From Paenarthrobacter histidinolovorans (lineage in GTDB: Bacteria; Actinomycetota; Actinomycetes; Actinomycetales; Micrococcaceae), in assembly GCF_014647595.1 (NCBI RefSeq), contig NZ_BMPM01000001.1:372001-436000 (forward strand): a stretch of 64,000 nt of DNA, read 5' to 3'. Of this stretch, positions 8,561-17,299 are shown in pieces (within the stretch, counting starts at the first letter, position 1; each line of letters opens with the position of its first letter). The translations under genes and the position numbers were made by a program. Under the pieces are notes generated by a model, which saw only the letters and a program-made list of their open reading frames with translations, ran no database searches and was not told the origin of the DNA.

Positions 8561-9169
8561 TCAGGCCACACCCTTGACGAAGGCCGTCACGGAGTCGGCG
8601 ATCATCTGCACGGCGATGGCTGAAAGCAGCAGGCCGGCGATCCTGGTCACCAGCTCAACACCGTTCTCACCCAGCACCCGCTGAACCACGCCTGCGAACC
8701 GCATTGCCAGATACAACGAGGCCAGCACCACCGTGATGCCCAGCCCCACAGCGAGGTAGTCCGACAACTCGCTGGACTGTTGGACGAAGACCATCACGGC
8801 GACAATCGCGCCCGGGCCGGCCATGAGCGGCGTTCCCAACGGCACGAAAGCCACGTTCTTGTACTTGGCGGCGTTCTCTTCCCCGCTGGTTGAACCCGTC
8901 AGCAACTGCAAGGCGATGAGCACCAGGAGCAAGCCTCCTGCACCTTGCAGGGCCGCCAGCGAGATGTGCATGTAGTTCAGGATGGACTGGCCGAAGATGG
9001 CGAACAGCACGATCACGCCTGTTGCCACCAGGAGTGCCTGGAACGCTGAACGGTTTCGGTCCTTCGCGGAAAGCTGGGCCGTCAACGACATGAAGATCGG
9101 CACGGTTCCCGGCGGATCCATGATCACGAACAGGGTGACGATCACGGACGCAAGCAATTGCAGGTCCAT
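8561..9169 (-). CDS. MarC family integral membrane protein
   Basis: 202 residues with about six hydrophobic helices. IMDPPGTVPIFMSLT near the N-terminus and FVPLGTPLMAGPGAIVAVMVF are the two family motifs of MarC/SnoA-like membrane proteins. Function is not established for any member (no proven role in multiple antibiotic resistance). It ends 8 nt from the convergent methyltransferase and starts 13 nt after the PHP gene on the same strand, so the two are likely one operon. Confidence 0.93.
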   Translation of the reverse strand: MDLQLLASVIVTLFVIMDPPGTVPIFMSLTAQLSAKDRNRSAFQALLVATGVIVLFAIFGQSILNYMHISLAALQGAGGLLLVLIALQLLTGSTSGEENAAKYKNVAFVPLGTPLMAGPGAIVAVMVFVQQSSELSDYLAVGLGITVVLASLYLAMRFAGVVQRVLGENGVELVTRIAGLLLSAIAVQMIADSVTAFVKGVA

Positions 9170-9182
9170 CAGCGGGCCCCCT

Positions 9183-10028
9183 TCACCGAACCACCGTGCT
9201 GCCCGTTGCCAACTCCTCGATCCGCGCCAAAACCTCCGGCGATGTCAGGTTCTCGCCCAACAGGTTCGGCTTGCCTGCCCCGTGGTAGTCGGAGGATCCC
9301 GTCATCAGCAGCCCATGCTCTGCCGCAAGCCCACGCAGGAAGGCGCGTCCTTCCTGAGGGTTGTCCCGGTGCTCCACTTCCAGGCCCAGCAGTCCGGCGT
9401 CAATCATGTCCCGGTAGGTGCGCTCCCCCACGATGCGCCCCCTCGATGAGGCCACCGGATGCGCGAAGACGGGAACGCCGCCAGCGGCCCGGACAAGCCC
9501 GACGGCGAATGCCGGGTTGGGTGCGTAATGCTGCACGAAGTAACGCGAGTGCGAAGTAAGGATGGAGGTGAAGGCTTCGGTACGGTCCGCCACGACCCCA
9601 GCTGCCACCAAGGCATCGGCGATGTGGGGACGCCCTACCGTGGCGCCGGGTGCCACGTGGTGGATGACGTCGTCCCACGTCAGCGGGTAATCCTCGGACA
9701 GTAAGGTCACCATGTGCTCGGCCCGGGTGAGGCGGGCATCCTTGGACTTCGTAATTTCCTCCAGCAGTCCCTCATGCGCAGGATCGTGAAGGTAGCTGAG
9801 GAGATGGACGCTGATCCCTTCCTCCGTGCGGCAGGAAATCTCCATGCCGGGGACGAACGCAATGCCATGCTCCTGCGCAGCCGCCGCCGCAGATTCCCAC
9901 CCGTCCGTCGAATCGTGGTCGGTCAGGGCAACGGCGTCCAGCCCGGCGGCCACGGCGGAAACGATCACGCCGTCGGGTGTTTCGGTTCCGTCGGAAACGT
10001 TGGAGTGCGCATGCAGGTCTATCCTCAC
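9183..10028 (-). CDS. PHP-domain phosphoesterase (TrpH/YciV-like; possible 5'-3' RNase or 3',5'-nucleotide phosphatase)
   Basis: 281 residues. Metal-binding motifs of the PHP fold: DLHAHSNVSDG (4-14), LTDHDSTDG, PGMEIS and a late SSDYHG. These match the family of E. coli YciV (RNase AM), which trims 5' ends of rRNA, and related 3',5'-bisphosphate phosphatases. The substrate here is not determined. The start GTG 10028 lies 6 nt after TAGGCT on the minus strand; GGGGAA between them could also serve as a weak ribosome-binding site. It is divergent from aminopeptidase P. Confidence 0.88.
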   Translation of the reverse strand: MRIDLHAHSNVSDGTETPDGVIVSAVAAGLDAVALTDHDSTDGWESAAAAAQEHGIAFVPGMEISCRTEEGISVHLLSYLHDPAHEGLLEEITKSKDARLTRAEHMVTLLSEDYPLTWDDVIHHVAPGATVGRPHIADALVAAGVVADRTEAFTSILTSHSRYFVQHYAPNPAFAVGLVRAAGGVPVFAHPVASSRGRIVGERTYRDMIDAGLLGLEVEHRDNPQEGRAFLRGLAAEHGLLMTGSSDYHGAGKPNLLGENLTSPEVLARIEELATGSTVVR

Positions 10029-10034
10029 TTCCCC

Positions 10035-10040
10035 AGCCTA
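10035..10040 (-). promoter_or_regulatory. -10 box (TAGGCT) six nt before PHP gene start
   Basis: TAGGCT on the minus strand followed by GGGGAA and GTG. Spacing fits a leaderless transcript, but GGGGA may act as a Shine-Dalgarno instead. Confidence 0.4.
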
Positions 10041-10108
10041 TGGGATGCAGGCGCGCTTGGAGTGTTGCGCCGTTGGCCTCCTCACGGAACTGGTGGGACG
10101 ATGTAACA

Positions 10109-11692
10109 GTGAACGATGCCGAAAACACCCAAAACATGGACTCCACAAATTCCCAGCCGCTGCAGGAGCGCGTCAACAACCGCTCACAGAGGCCCACGTC
10201 CGATGCCTTCAAGGCATTCATGGCCAGCAACTGGGCGCCCGCCCCGCAGGTGACCCCTGCACGTGACGCCGTTGCAGACCACGCCGCACACCGCCGTCGC
10301 AGCATCTCCGAACTGTTCAAAGGCGAACGGCTTGTCATCCCGGCCGGACCGCTGAAGGTCCGCTCGAACGACTGCGACTACCGCTTCCGCCCCCACTCCG
10401 GTTTCGCGCACCTGACCGGCCTGGGCGTGGACCACGAGCCCGACGCCGTCCTCATCCTTGAGCCGGCAGCCGAAGGAAAGGGCGACGACGGCGGTCACCA
10501 CACTGCCACGCTCTACTTCCGTCCGCTGGCCGGCCGCGACACCGAACAGTTCTACGCCGACTCCCGTGCCGGTGAGTTCTGGATCGGTGCCCGCCCGACG
10601 CTCGCCGAATTCGAAGCACGCCTTGGCCTGCCCACAGCGCACATCGCCGAACTTGAAATGGCCATCACCAAGAACGTGGGCGCCCCGGAGATCGGCGGGA
10701 TCTCCATCCGCCTTGTCCGCAAGGTGGACGAGAACATCGATGCCCTGGTGGATACCGCCCGCTACAACACCGCCAAGGATCCCGAAACCCTGGACCTGGG
10801 TGAACTGGACGCCCTTGATGAGAAGCTCAGCGAAGCTCTCTCCGAGCTGCGCCTCATCAAGGATGAATGGGAAATCGAGCAGATGAAGATCGCGGTGGCA
10901 GCCACCGTTGAGGGCTTCGCCGACGTCGTCCGCGCACTTCCCCGCGCCCTGACGCACAAGCGCGGCGAGCGCGTTGTTGAAGGTGCCTTCTTCGCCCGTG
11001 CCCGCGAAGAAGGCAACGAACTCGGCTACGACACCATTGCAGCGTCCGGTAACAACGCCACCGTGCTGCACTGGACCCGCAACTCGGGAACCGTCAACGC
11101 CGGCGAGCTGCTTCTCCTGGATGCAGGGGTGGAGGCAGATTCCCTCTACACCGCGGACGTCACCCGTACGATGCCGGCCACCGGTACCTTCACCGATGTC
11201 CAGCGCAAGGTCTACGAAGCAGTGCTCGACGCCGCCGACGCCGGCTTCGCAGCCGCGCAGCCTGGCGTGAAGTTCCGCGACATCCACACCGCGGCCACCA
11301 CCGTCCTGGCTGAGCGCCTGGCCGAATGGGGCCTGCTGCCTGTATCCGTCGACGAAGCGATCAGCCAGGAGGGCCAGCAGCACCGCCGCTGGATGCCGCA
11401 CGGCACCAGCCACCACCTGGGCCTGGATGTTCACGACTGTGCCCAGGCAAAGCGGGAGCTTTACCTGGATGGCGTCCTCACTGAGGGAATGGTCTTCACC
11501 ATCGAACCGGGCCTGTACTTCAAGGAAGAGGACCTTGCCATCCCGGAGGAATACCGCGGGATTGGTGTCAGGATTGAAGACGATATCCTCATGACTGCCG
11601 ACGGCCCCGTCAACCTCAGCGCCGCCCTGCCGCGCAAGGCTGACGACGTCGAGGCCTGGATGGCGGGCATCTACCAGGACGCACAGGGCTAA
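10109..11692 (+). CDS. pepP: Aminopeptidase P family protein (Xaa-Pro aminopeptidase)
   Basis: About 527 residues from GTG 10109. It has an N-terminal aminopeptidase-P domain and a C-terminal pita-bread (M24) domain. Metal ligands are visible: LLLDAGVEADSLYTADVTRT (two Asp), GTSHHLGLDVHD (His), FTIEPGLY (Glu) and GVRIEDDIL (Glu). It removes N-terminal residues preceding proline. An in-frame reading extends upstream to 9977 but overlaps the divergent PHP gene, so GTG 10109 is preferred; ATG 10136 is an alternative. No Shine-Dalgarno is obvious. A strong hairpin terminator follows at 11713. Confidence 0.93.
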   Translation: MNDAENTQNMDSTNSQPLQERVNNRSQRPTSDAFKAFMASNWAPAPQVTPARDAVADHAAHRRRSISELFKGERLVIPAGPLKVRSNDCDYRFRPHSGFAHLTGLGVDHEPDAVLILEPAAEGKGDDGGHHTATLYFRPLAGRDTEQFYADSRAGEFWIGARPTLAEFEARLGLPTAHIAELEMAITKNVGAPEIGGISIRLVRKVDENIDALVDTARYNTAKDPETLDLGELDALDEKLSEALSELRLIKDEWEIEQMKIAVAATVEGFADVVRALPRALTHKRGERVVEGAFFARAREEGNELGYDTIAASGNNATVLHWTRNSGTVNAGELLLLDAGVEADSLYTADVTRTMPATGTFTDVQRKVYEAVLDAADAGFAAAQPGVKFRDIHTAATTVLAERLAEWGLLPVSVDEAISQEGQQHRRWMPHGTSHHLGLDVHDCAQAKRELYLDGVLTEGMVFTIEPGLYFKEEDLAIPEEYRGIGVRIEDDILMTADGPVNLSAALPRKADDVEAWMAGIYQDAQG

Positions 11693-11712
11693 AGCCCTTT
11701 CACTCCGGAACA

Positions 11713-11756
11713 AACAGGGAAGGCCACCGGTGATCCGGTGGCCTTCCCTGTTGTTT
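11713..11756. terminator. Intrinsic terminator, pepP / general stress protein (convergent)
   Basis: Perfect 18-bp stem (11713-11730 with 11735-11752), loop tgat, followed by gttt on the plus strand. Probably terminates pepP and perhaps the convergent gene from the other side. Confidence 0.85.
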
Positions 11757-11800
11757 GGTGCCTGTTGTTTTAGTGCCCTGTTTAGTGCCCTGTTTAGCGG

Positions 11801-12688
11801 CTACTCCTTGGACGAGCCGTCAGGGCCTGCCTGCTGCGGCGCGTCCCTGGGAGCATTGTTCTGGCTCTCGGTGTTCTGGCCCTCGGTGTGCTGGCCCTCG
11901 GTGACCCTGACTCCGTACTGGGGACGGCCGTCGGGGAGGTCCGGGTAACGGACGGCCGCCGGCTTCGGGTTCTGCGATGCCTGGGCGGGGGCGCCTTCCG
12001 GGTTTCCGGGCTGAGCGGGGTATCCCGGCTGACCTGGGTTTCCGGGCTGACCTGGGTTTCCGGGCTGACCTGCGGCCGGACCGCGCTGGCCGTAGGGGTC
12101 GTTCCACGTGGAGGGGCGCTCCGGGGCTTGCCCCGGCTGCTGGAACGGAGGATTGTGCTGGGTGTAGTTGCTGGTCTGGGCCGTGGCGGCCTGTGACGGG
12201 TTCATTGGCAGCTGCTGGAGCAAGCGGCGTGCCTCGTGGGATGCCTCCTGGGCCACGATGACGTCGTAGTTCGTGGCCACCACCTGGCTGGTGGAGGTGA
12301 AGTCGCGCTTGCCGCGCTGCATGGCATAGGTGACGATGCCGAAGAGCATGAAGAAGGCCGCGCCCATCAACACAGAGGTAATGATGGAGAACGGACCGCC
12401 GGCAGGGGTGAAGAAGGAGAGCATGACCCCGACAAACAGGCCGAACCACATGCCGCTCAGCGCACCGGACAATGCCACCCTCGGGTAGCTCAGTCGACCG
12501 GTCACCCGCTCCACCATTTTGAGGTCGTTGCCCACGATCGACACCAGTTGAACCGGGAACTGCTGGTCCGCGAGGTAGTCCACCGCCTTCTGGGCATCCA
12601 AATAAGAGGTATATGAACCCACGGTGTCGCCTTGGGGGACGCTGCGGGATTCCTCAATGGCTTTGGGGGCACCAAAAATGTTAGACAT
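11801..12688 (-). CDS. General stress protein (YflT/GSP17M-like) with Pro/Gly/Gln-rich tail
   Basis: 295 residues. The N-terminal part (VGSYTSYLDAQKAVDYLADQ...QLVSIVGNDLKMVERVTGRL) matches the general-stress-protein 17M domain, followed by two hydrophobic segments (about 72-120: SGALSGMWFGLFVGVMLSFF and SVLMGAAFFMLFGIVTYAM). The C-terminal 130 residues are a low-complexity tail with GQPGNP repeats. ATG 12688 has GGGG just upstream; a longer in-frame reading overlaps the divergent CBS gene and is rejected. It probably is a small membrane-associated stress protein whose tail is disordered. The actual role is unknown. Confidence 0.8.
   Translation of the reverse strand: MSNIFGAPKAIEESRSVPQGDTVGSYTSYLDAQKAVDYLADQQFPVQLVSIVGNDLKMVERVTGRLSYPRVALSGALSGMWFGLFVGVMLSFFTPAGGPFSIITSVLMGAAFFMLFGIVTYAMQRGKRDFTSTSQVVATNYDVIVAQEASHEARRLLQQLPMNPSQAATAQTSNYTQHNPPFQQPGQAPERPSTWNDPYGQRGPAAGQPGNPGQPGNPGQPGYPAQPGNPEGAPAQASQNPKPAAVRYPDLPDGRPQYGVRVTEGQHTEGQNTESQNNAPRDAPQQAGPDGSSKE
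12001..12070. repeat. 18-bp in-frame tandem repeat in the stress-protein gene
   Basis: The unit ggctgacctgggtttccg occurs at 12027-12044 and 12045-12062, followed by a partial third copy and preceded by a degenerate copy. It encodes GQPGNP repeats on the minus strand. Such perfect copies suggest recent slippage and possible length variation. Confidence 0.85.
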
Positions 12689-12764
12689 AGCCCCATTGTG
12701 TCCCATGGACATGTGAAGCGGCTGGAATTCAGCTAAAAGAGAGCAGACTCGGTAGCCTGTAAAC

Positions 12765-14048
12765 ATGAGCACACATCCTTCTCGCGTCTTCGTGGCGCGC
12801 CTTCTGGGCTTGGACGTCTTCGACCCCCTGGGCGATCGTCTGGGCCGGTTGCGGGACGTCGTGGTGCTCTCCCGCGGGACCCGCGGCGCGCCCCACGTCG
12901 TCGGCATCGTCGTCGAGGTGCCTGGCAAGAAACGCGTCTTCGTCCCCATGACGCGCATTACCTCCATCGACCAGACCCAAATCATCTGCACGGGGTTGGT
13001 CAACCTGCGTCGCTTCGAGCAGCGCGGCGCCGAAACGCTGGTGGTGGCCGAGATGTTCGACCGCCGGGTCACGCTGGCCGACGGCAGTGGCGACGCCACC
13101 ATTGAAGACATCGCCATGGACCAGCACCGGTCAAAGGACTGGTTCGTGAGCAAGCTGTTCGTACGCCGCGGTCACTCACTCTCCCCCTTGAGCAGGCTCC
13201 GGCGGAACGAAACCCTGATCATCGATTGGGCCGACGCCCAGACCGGTGGCCACAACGAACCCCAGGCAGCCACCCAGTTCGTTGCCACGCACGAAGACCT
13301 CAAACCTGCCGACTTCGCCGAGGCCCTGCAGGAAATGAGCGATAAACGGCGCTTTGAAGTCGCCAGTGAACTTCAGGACGAGCGGCTCGCCGATGTCCTC
13401 CAGGAGCTCCCGGAAGACGACCAGGTCACCATCCTGTCCGCGCTGGACGTGGAGCGGGCGGCCGACGTCCTGGAAGAGATGGACCCGGACGACGCCGCCG
13501 ACCTCCTGGCCGAGCTCCCTTCTGCGCAGGCTGAAGAGCTGCTGCAGCTGATGGAACCCCAGGAAGCCGAAGATGTGCGCCGCCTCCTGGAATACGACGA
13601 AGACACCGCCGGTGGTTTAATGACCCCCGTTCCGGTGATCCTGCCGCCGGAAGCCACAGTGGCCGAGGCCCTGGCCCATGTCCGCCGGGAAGAACTTTCA
13701 CCGGCGCTGGCCTCCTCCATTTTCATTGCGCGCCCGCCCCTGGAGACGCCCACGGGACGTTTCCTCGGCGTAGTGCACATACAACAGCTGCTGCGGTTCC
13801 CTCCGCCGGAGCCCCTGGGCAACCTCGTGGACAAAAACCTGGAACCCCTTTCGGACCAGGCCCGCATCAGCGAGGTCGCCCGGACCCTGGCCACGTACAA
13901 CCTGAACTCGCTTCCAGTCGTGGACGACGACGGCCGCCTCGTGGGGGCGGTGACTGTTGATGACGTGCTGGATCACCTGTTACCGGATGATTGGCGCGCC
14001 CACGAGGACGACGCCCCGATAAGGAAACTTGGAGGCCGCATTGGCTGA
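12765..14048 (+). CDS. Soluble MgtE N-terminal/CBS domain protein (PRC-barrel-like N-terminus)
   Basis: 427 residues. After an N-terminal region (VFVARLLGLDVFDPLGDRLG... like PRC-barrel), an MgtE-N helical superhelix (about 175-285: EALQEMSDKRRFEVASEL, LADVLQELPEDDQ, DVLEEMDPDDAADLLAEL) precedes two CBS domains ending in DDDGRLVGAVTVDDVLDHLL. There is no transmembrane channel, unlike real MgtE magnesium channels, so it is a cytosolic regulator or scaffold of unknown ligand. Homologues sit next to DUF1003 and mrp in mycobacteria (Rv1232c-like). It overlaps the DUF1003 gene by 8 bp. Confidence 0.88.
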   Translation: MSTHPSRVFVARLLGLDVFDPLGDRLGRLRDVVVLSRGTRGAPHVVGIVVEVPGKKRVFVPMTRITSIDQTQIICTGLVNLRRFEQRGAETLVVAEMFDRRVTLADGSGDATIEDIAMDQHRSKDWFVSKLFVRRGHSLSPLSRLRRNETLIIDWADAQTGGHNEPQAATQFVATHEDLKPADFAEALQEMSDKRRFEVASELQDERLADVLQELPEDDQVTILSALDVERAADVLEEMDPDDAADLLAELPSAQAEELLQLMEPQEAEDVRRLLEYDEDTAGGLMTPVPVILPPEATVAEALAHVRREELSPALASSIFIARPPLETPTGRFLGVVHIQQLLRFPPPEPLGNLVDKNLEPLSDQARISEVARTLATYNLNSLPVVDDDGRLVGAVTVDDVLDHLLPDDWRAHEDDAPIRKLGGRIG

Positions 14049-14760
14049 CAACAACGCCACCCGTTCCCCCCGTGGCACGGCACGCCCGGGCAGCAGCCTG
14101 GATACGCCACTGAGCGGTCGTCAACGGATCCTCCCCAAGTTCTCCCCCAACCCTGACGCCTTCGGCAATGCAACCGAAGGTTTTGCCCGATTCATGGGTA
14201 CGCCAACGTTCCTGGTGTACATGACCGTGTTTTGTGTTTTCTGGCTCGCCTGGAACTCGTTTGCGCCCACGGAGTGGCAGTTCGACCGCATGGAGCTGGG
14301 CTTCACCCTCCTGACTCTCATGTTGTCCCTCCAGGCTTCCTACGCGGCACCGCTGCTCCTGCTGGCCCAGAACCGGCAGGATGACCGCGACCGTGTCTCG
14401 CTCCAGCAGGACCGCCAGCGTGCTGAGCGTAACCTCTCTGACACCGAATACCTCACCAGGGAACTGGCTTCACTCCGCATCGCCTTGCGCGAGGTAGCCA
14501 CCCGTGACTACGTCCGGGCCGAGCTCCGCAGCTTGCTCGAGGACATCATCGACGCGCAGGAAGAACTCCGCGAAAGCGAAGCCTCCGCCGATGGCTCGGA
14601 ATCGCCTGGAGAGAAGGTCAAGGAGAAACTGAAGGAGAAGCGGGACAAGTCCCGGGGACCCCGCACCCAGCAGATCCCCAAGGTGCGTGCACCCCGGGCC
14701 GCCGGACCCCAGCATTCCACCGCCAAGCCATCCCAAGACACTCCTGAAAGCCGGGCCTGA
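14041..14760 (+). CDS. DUF1003 family membrane protein
   Basis: About 239 residues from TTG 14041, which has GGAGG five nt upstream; TTG 14029 is an alternative. Two transmembrane helices (TFLVYMTVFCVFWLAWNSF and LGFTLLTLMLSLQASYAAPL) followed by LLAQNRQDDRDRVSLQQDRQ are the DUF1003 signature. A long charged C-terminus includes a coiled-coil-like segment and a Lys-rich tail (KVKEKLKEKRDKSRG). It overlaps the preceding CBS gene by 8 bp, so a partnership between the soluble MgtE-N/CBS protein and this membrane protein is plausible. Function unknown. Confidence 0.88.
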   Translation: MADNNATRSPRGTARPGSSLDTPLSGRQRILPKFSPNPDAFGNATEGFARFMGTPTFLVYMTVFCVFWLAWNSFAPTEWQFDRMELGFTLLTLMLSLQASYAAPLLLLAQNRQDDRDRVSLQQDRQRAERNLSDTEYLTRELASLRIALREVATRDYVRAELRSLLEDIIDAQEELRESEASADGSESPGEKVKEKLKEKRDKSRGPRTQQIPKVRAPRAAGPQHSTAKPSQDTPESRA

Positions 14761-14765
14761 ACGTT

Positions 14766-15893
14766 ATGAGCACCGCAACCGCCGAGGCGCTGCATGCTGC
14801 CCTGGCAACGGTCATTGATCCCGAACTCCGGCGCCCCATCACGGAACTGGGCATGCTGGAATCGGTCACTTCCGACGATGACGGAATGGTGCACGTCGCC
14901 GTCCTGCTGACGATTGCCGGTTGCCCGCTGCGCGAAACCATCACCCAGGACGCGACCAACGCCCTCATGGGGGTGGATGGTGTTACCGGCGTGGACGTGG
15001 AACTGAAAGTCATGACTCCTGCCCAGCGCGAAGCCCTCAAGGAACAGCTTCGCGGCCCGGGTGGCCAGCGCGGCATTCCGTTCGCCAAACCGGGGTCATT
15101 GACCAAGGTGTACGCCGTGGCCAGCGGAAAAGGCGGCGTGGGCAAGTCCTCCGTCACGGTCAACCTTGCGTGCGCCCTGGCGGCCCAGGGCCTCCGGGTG
15201 GGAGTTGTGGACGCGGACGTTCACGGATTCTCCGTACCCGCCCTCATGGGTATCACCCAGAAGCCCACGCAGGTGGATGACATGATCCTGCCGCCAGTGG
15301 CCTACGGCGTGAAGGTCATCTCCATTGGCATGTTCGTTGAAGGCAACCAGCCCGTGGCCTGGCGCGGCCCCATGCTGCACCGCGCCTTGGAACAGTTCCT
15401 CACCGACGTCTACTTCGGTGACCTCGACGCGCTCTTCCTGGATTTGCCCCCGGGCACGGGCGACATCGCAATCTCCGTGGCGCAGCTGCTGCCGAACGCT
15501 GAAATCCTGGTGGTCACCACACCGCAGGCAGCAGCAGCCGACGTCGCTGAACGCGCCGGAACCATCGCTACGCAGACCGGGCAGAAAGTGGCCGGCGTCA
15601 TAGAGAACATGTCGTTCCTGGAAATGCCCGACGGCGGTCGCATGGAACTGTTTGGAAGCGGCGGAGGCGCCATCCTGGCTGAAAGACTGAGCACAGCCGT
15701 GGGCCGCGACGTTCCACTGCTGGGTCAGATCCCGCTGGACATCCGCTTGCGCGAGGGCGGCGATGCGGGAAAGCCGGTGGTCCTGGCAGCGCCCGACACG
15801 GCCGCTGCCAAGGCCATGGAAGGGATCGCTTCGGCCTTGGCTTCCCGGCCACGCGGCTTGTCCGGCATGTCGTTGGGAATCGAACCCCGCTAG
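14766..15893 (+). CDS. mrp: Mrp/ApbC P-loop ATPase, iron-sulfur carrier family
   Basis: 375 residues: N-terminal MIP18/DUF59 domain (about 1-95, VIDPELRRPITELGML) and a ParA-like ATPase with deviant Walker A SGKGGVGKSSVTVNLA (about 120) and LPPGTGD. The family loads Fe-S clusters onto apoproteins. In E. coli and Bacillus members the ENMS motif is followed by a CPHC cluster-binding pair; here ENMSFLEMPDGGRMELFG has no cysteines, as I recall for mycobacterial Mrp. ATG 14766 follows the DUF1003 stop by 5 nt, giving one operon of three genes. Confidence 0.95.
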   Translation: MSTATAEALHAALATVIDPELRRPITELGMLESVTSDDDGMVHVAVLLTIAGCPLRETITQDATNALMGVDGVTGVDVELKVMTPAQREALKEQLRGPGGQRGIPFAKPGSLTKVYAVASGKGGVGKSSVTVNLACALAAQGLRVGVVDADVHGFSVPALMGITQKPTQVDDMILPPVAYGVKVISIGMFVEGNQPVAWRGPMLHRALEQFLTDVYFGDLDALFLDLPPGTGDIAISVAQLLPNAEILVVTTPQAAAADVAERAGTIATQTGQKVAGVIENMSFLEMPDGGRMELFGSGGGAILAERLSTAVGRDVPLLGQIPLDIRLREGGDAGKPVVLAAPDTAAAKAMEGIASALASRPRGLSGMSLGIEPR

Positions 15894-15953
15894 GACCCGC
15901 CAGCTGCACGCGCGGGCGTGTGGGGCTACACGGGAATCGTGAAGGCTGTTGAC

Positions 15954-16346
15954 TCAGGTTGCTTCGGTGTCGAAAGGCGCGGCTTCGCCCTCTGCGAGCC
16001 TCTCGATGACCCGCACTGGAGCCTTGGGCCTGGACTCGTCGGCAACAGCGGTCGCCGCGGCCACCGGTCCTCCGGCACTGACCGGCTTGGTGTCGTCGTC
16101 CAGCAGGGCATCCTTGATGATGCGGCGGGGATCGTACTGGCGTGGATCGTACTTCTTCCAGTCGACTTCATCGATGTCGATGCCGACTTCTTCTTTGATC
16201 TGCTCGCGCGCGCCGGAAGCCATCCGTCGCACTTCCTTGACCAAATTGGCCAGCTTTTGAGTGTATTCGGGCAAACGGCTGGGACCGATGACGAGTACGC
16301 CGATAATCAGAAGGAGTATGAACTCCGGGCCGTTGATTCCAAGCAC
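15954..16346 (-). CDS. tatB: Twin-arginine translocase subunit TatB
   Basis: 130 residues from GTG 16346, whose product begins VLGINGPEFILLLIIGVLVI, the N-terminal TatB membrane helix, followed by GPSRLPEYTQKLANLVKEVR, an amphipathic helix. The C-terminal region is acidic and disordered. A longer in-frame reading upstream overlaps the anti-sigma gene and is rejected. It is 31 nt downstream of the anti-sigma gene on the same strand, the arrangement of sigE-rseA-(htrA)-tatB in mycobacteria except that the HtrA protease is missing here. tatA and tatC are not in the window. Confidence 0.9.
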   Translation of the reverse strand: MLGINGPEFILLLIIGVLVIGPSRLPEYTQKLANLVKEVRRMASGAREQIKEEVGIDIDEVDWKKYDPRQYDPRRIIKDALLDDDTKPVSAGGPVAAATAVADESRPKAPVRVIERLAEGEAAPFDTEAT

Positions 16347-16377
16347 GCTACGAAGATTACCTTGTCTGTGGTGCCGC

Positions 16378-17292
16378 TCATAAACCAGCGGGGCGAAGAA
16401 GGGTCTGAAGTCCCCGGAGCAGCCTGGGGTACCAGGCCTCGGATCCCCCGGTGTGAGGAGCCCGCGCCAGGGAATCACCGGCCCGGACTATTTCCGGGAC
16501 GGCGTCATCGGCGCTCTCTGCCGGGAGATCGGAGGCATAACTGATCACCGCTGCCTGCGTGGAGTAGACGGCCTTCCACGGTGTTCCCTGGGTGACCGAG
16601 AGCTGCGCCGTCGTCGACTGTCCGGAGTGATCCGGCTCCGCGGGCCGGTGTTCCTCCACGATGGTGGCGAAATGACCGTTGTGCTCAAGCCTGAGTTCAA
16701 CAGCCGGATGTCCATTGAGCATGGTGGCTTGGGCGGACACGACGCTGAAGCCCATTCCGGCCAGCTCAGGACATGCCCAGCCCTCATCCCTGAGGGCATC
16801 CAGCTGGTCCGGGCTCAGGGTGACCGTGCTCCCGGTCCGAAAAGCCGGCGCTACGGCGGAATCCATGGGCCCGCCCGTCCAAGCCCCGGCGAGGACTCCG
16901 GCGTCGTTGTTTTCCACAAAGGCCTGCGGCACCTCATCCCCCGCCACGGTGAAGGCCGAGACAGCCAGGGCCGCGGCCGAAACCGTCAGGGTGCCTGCGG
17001 CGATGGCCGTGATCCTCAGACTCCGGCGGATTCCATTCCGTGAAGGTGGTGCATCGGAGGGCGGTGCCGGGCGGTTTGCGAGCCGTTCAGTGTGCTGGAT
17101 CAACCTGGCTGCGAGGTCATGGCTGGCCTCAGGCACAGCAGCACCCCGGAGGCGTTCAATATACTGCTGCTCCTGGCGCTGCATGGCACGGCACTTTACA
17201 CATTCCTGCACATGCTCCGGGCTCCGGGAATGACGCAGCGCAGCAAACTTCCGCCGGTACGAAGCTCCCGGGCGATGAGGACGTCGGGGCAT
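16378..17292 (-). CDS. Zinc-binding anti-sigma factor, probable regulator of SigE
   Basis: About 304 residues from ATG 17292 (TTG 17298 also in frame). The N-terminal domain holds HVQECVKC, the HxxxCxxC zinc motif of ZAS anti-sigma factors. A single transmembrane helix (about 93-117, SLRITAIAAGTLTVSAAALA) leads to a ~185-residue extracytoplasmic domain, so it is membrane-anchored, unlike the soluble mycobacterial RseA. It starts 8 nt after the sigE stop with no clear ribosome-binding site, suggesting translational coupling. It likely holds SigE inactive until envelope or redox stress; the pairing is inferred from position. Confidence 0.85.
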   Translation of the reverse strand: MPRRPHRPGASYRRKFAALRHSRSPEHVQECVKCRAMQRQEQQYIERLRGAAVPEASHDLAARLIQHTERLANRPAPPSDAPPSRNGIRRSLRITAIAAGTLTVSAAALAVSAFTVAGDEVPQAFVENNDAGVLAGAWTGGPMDSAVAPAFRTGSTVTLSPDQLDALRDEGWACPELAGMGFSVVSAQATMLNGHPAVELRLEHNGHFATIVEEHRPAEPDHSGQSTTAQLSVTQGTPWKAVYSTQAAVISYASDLPAESADDAVPEIVRAGDSLARAPHTGGSEAWYPRLLRGLQTLLRPAGL

Positions 17293-17299
17293 CGACAAC

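Noticed and set aside
10184-11713. 509-codon open frame antisense to pepP
   Set aside because: Codon-bias shadow of aminopeptidase P, which carries all metal ligands.
12689-13153. N-terminal extension of the stress protein into the divergent CBS gene
   Set aside because: It would overlap the CBS gene's start and has no ribosome-binding site; ATG 12688 with GGGG fits better.
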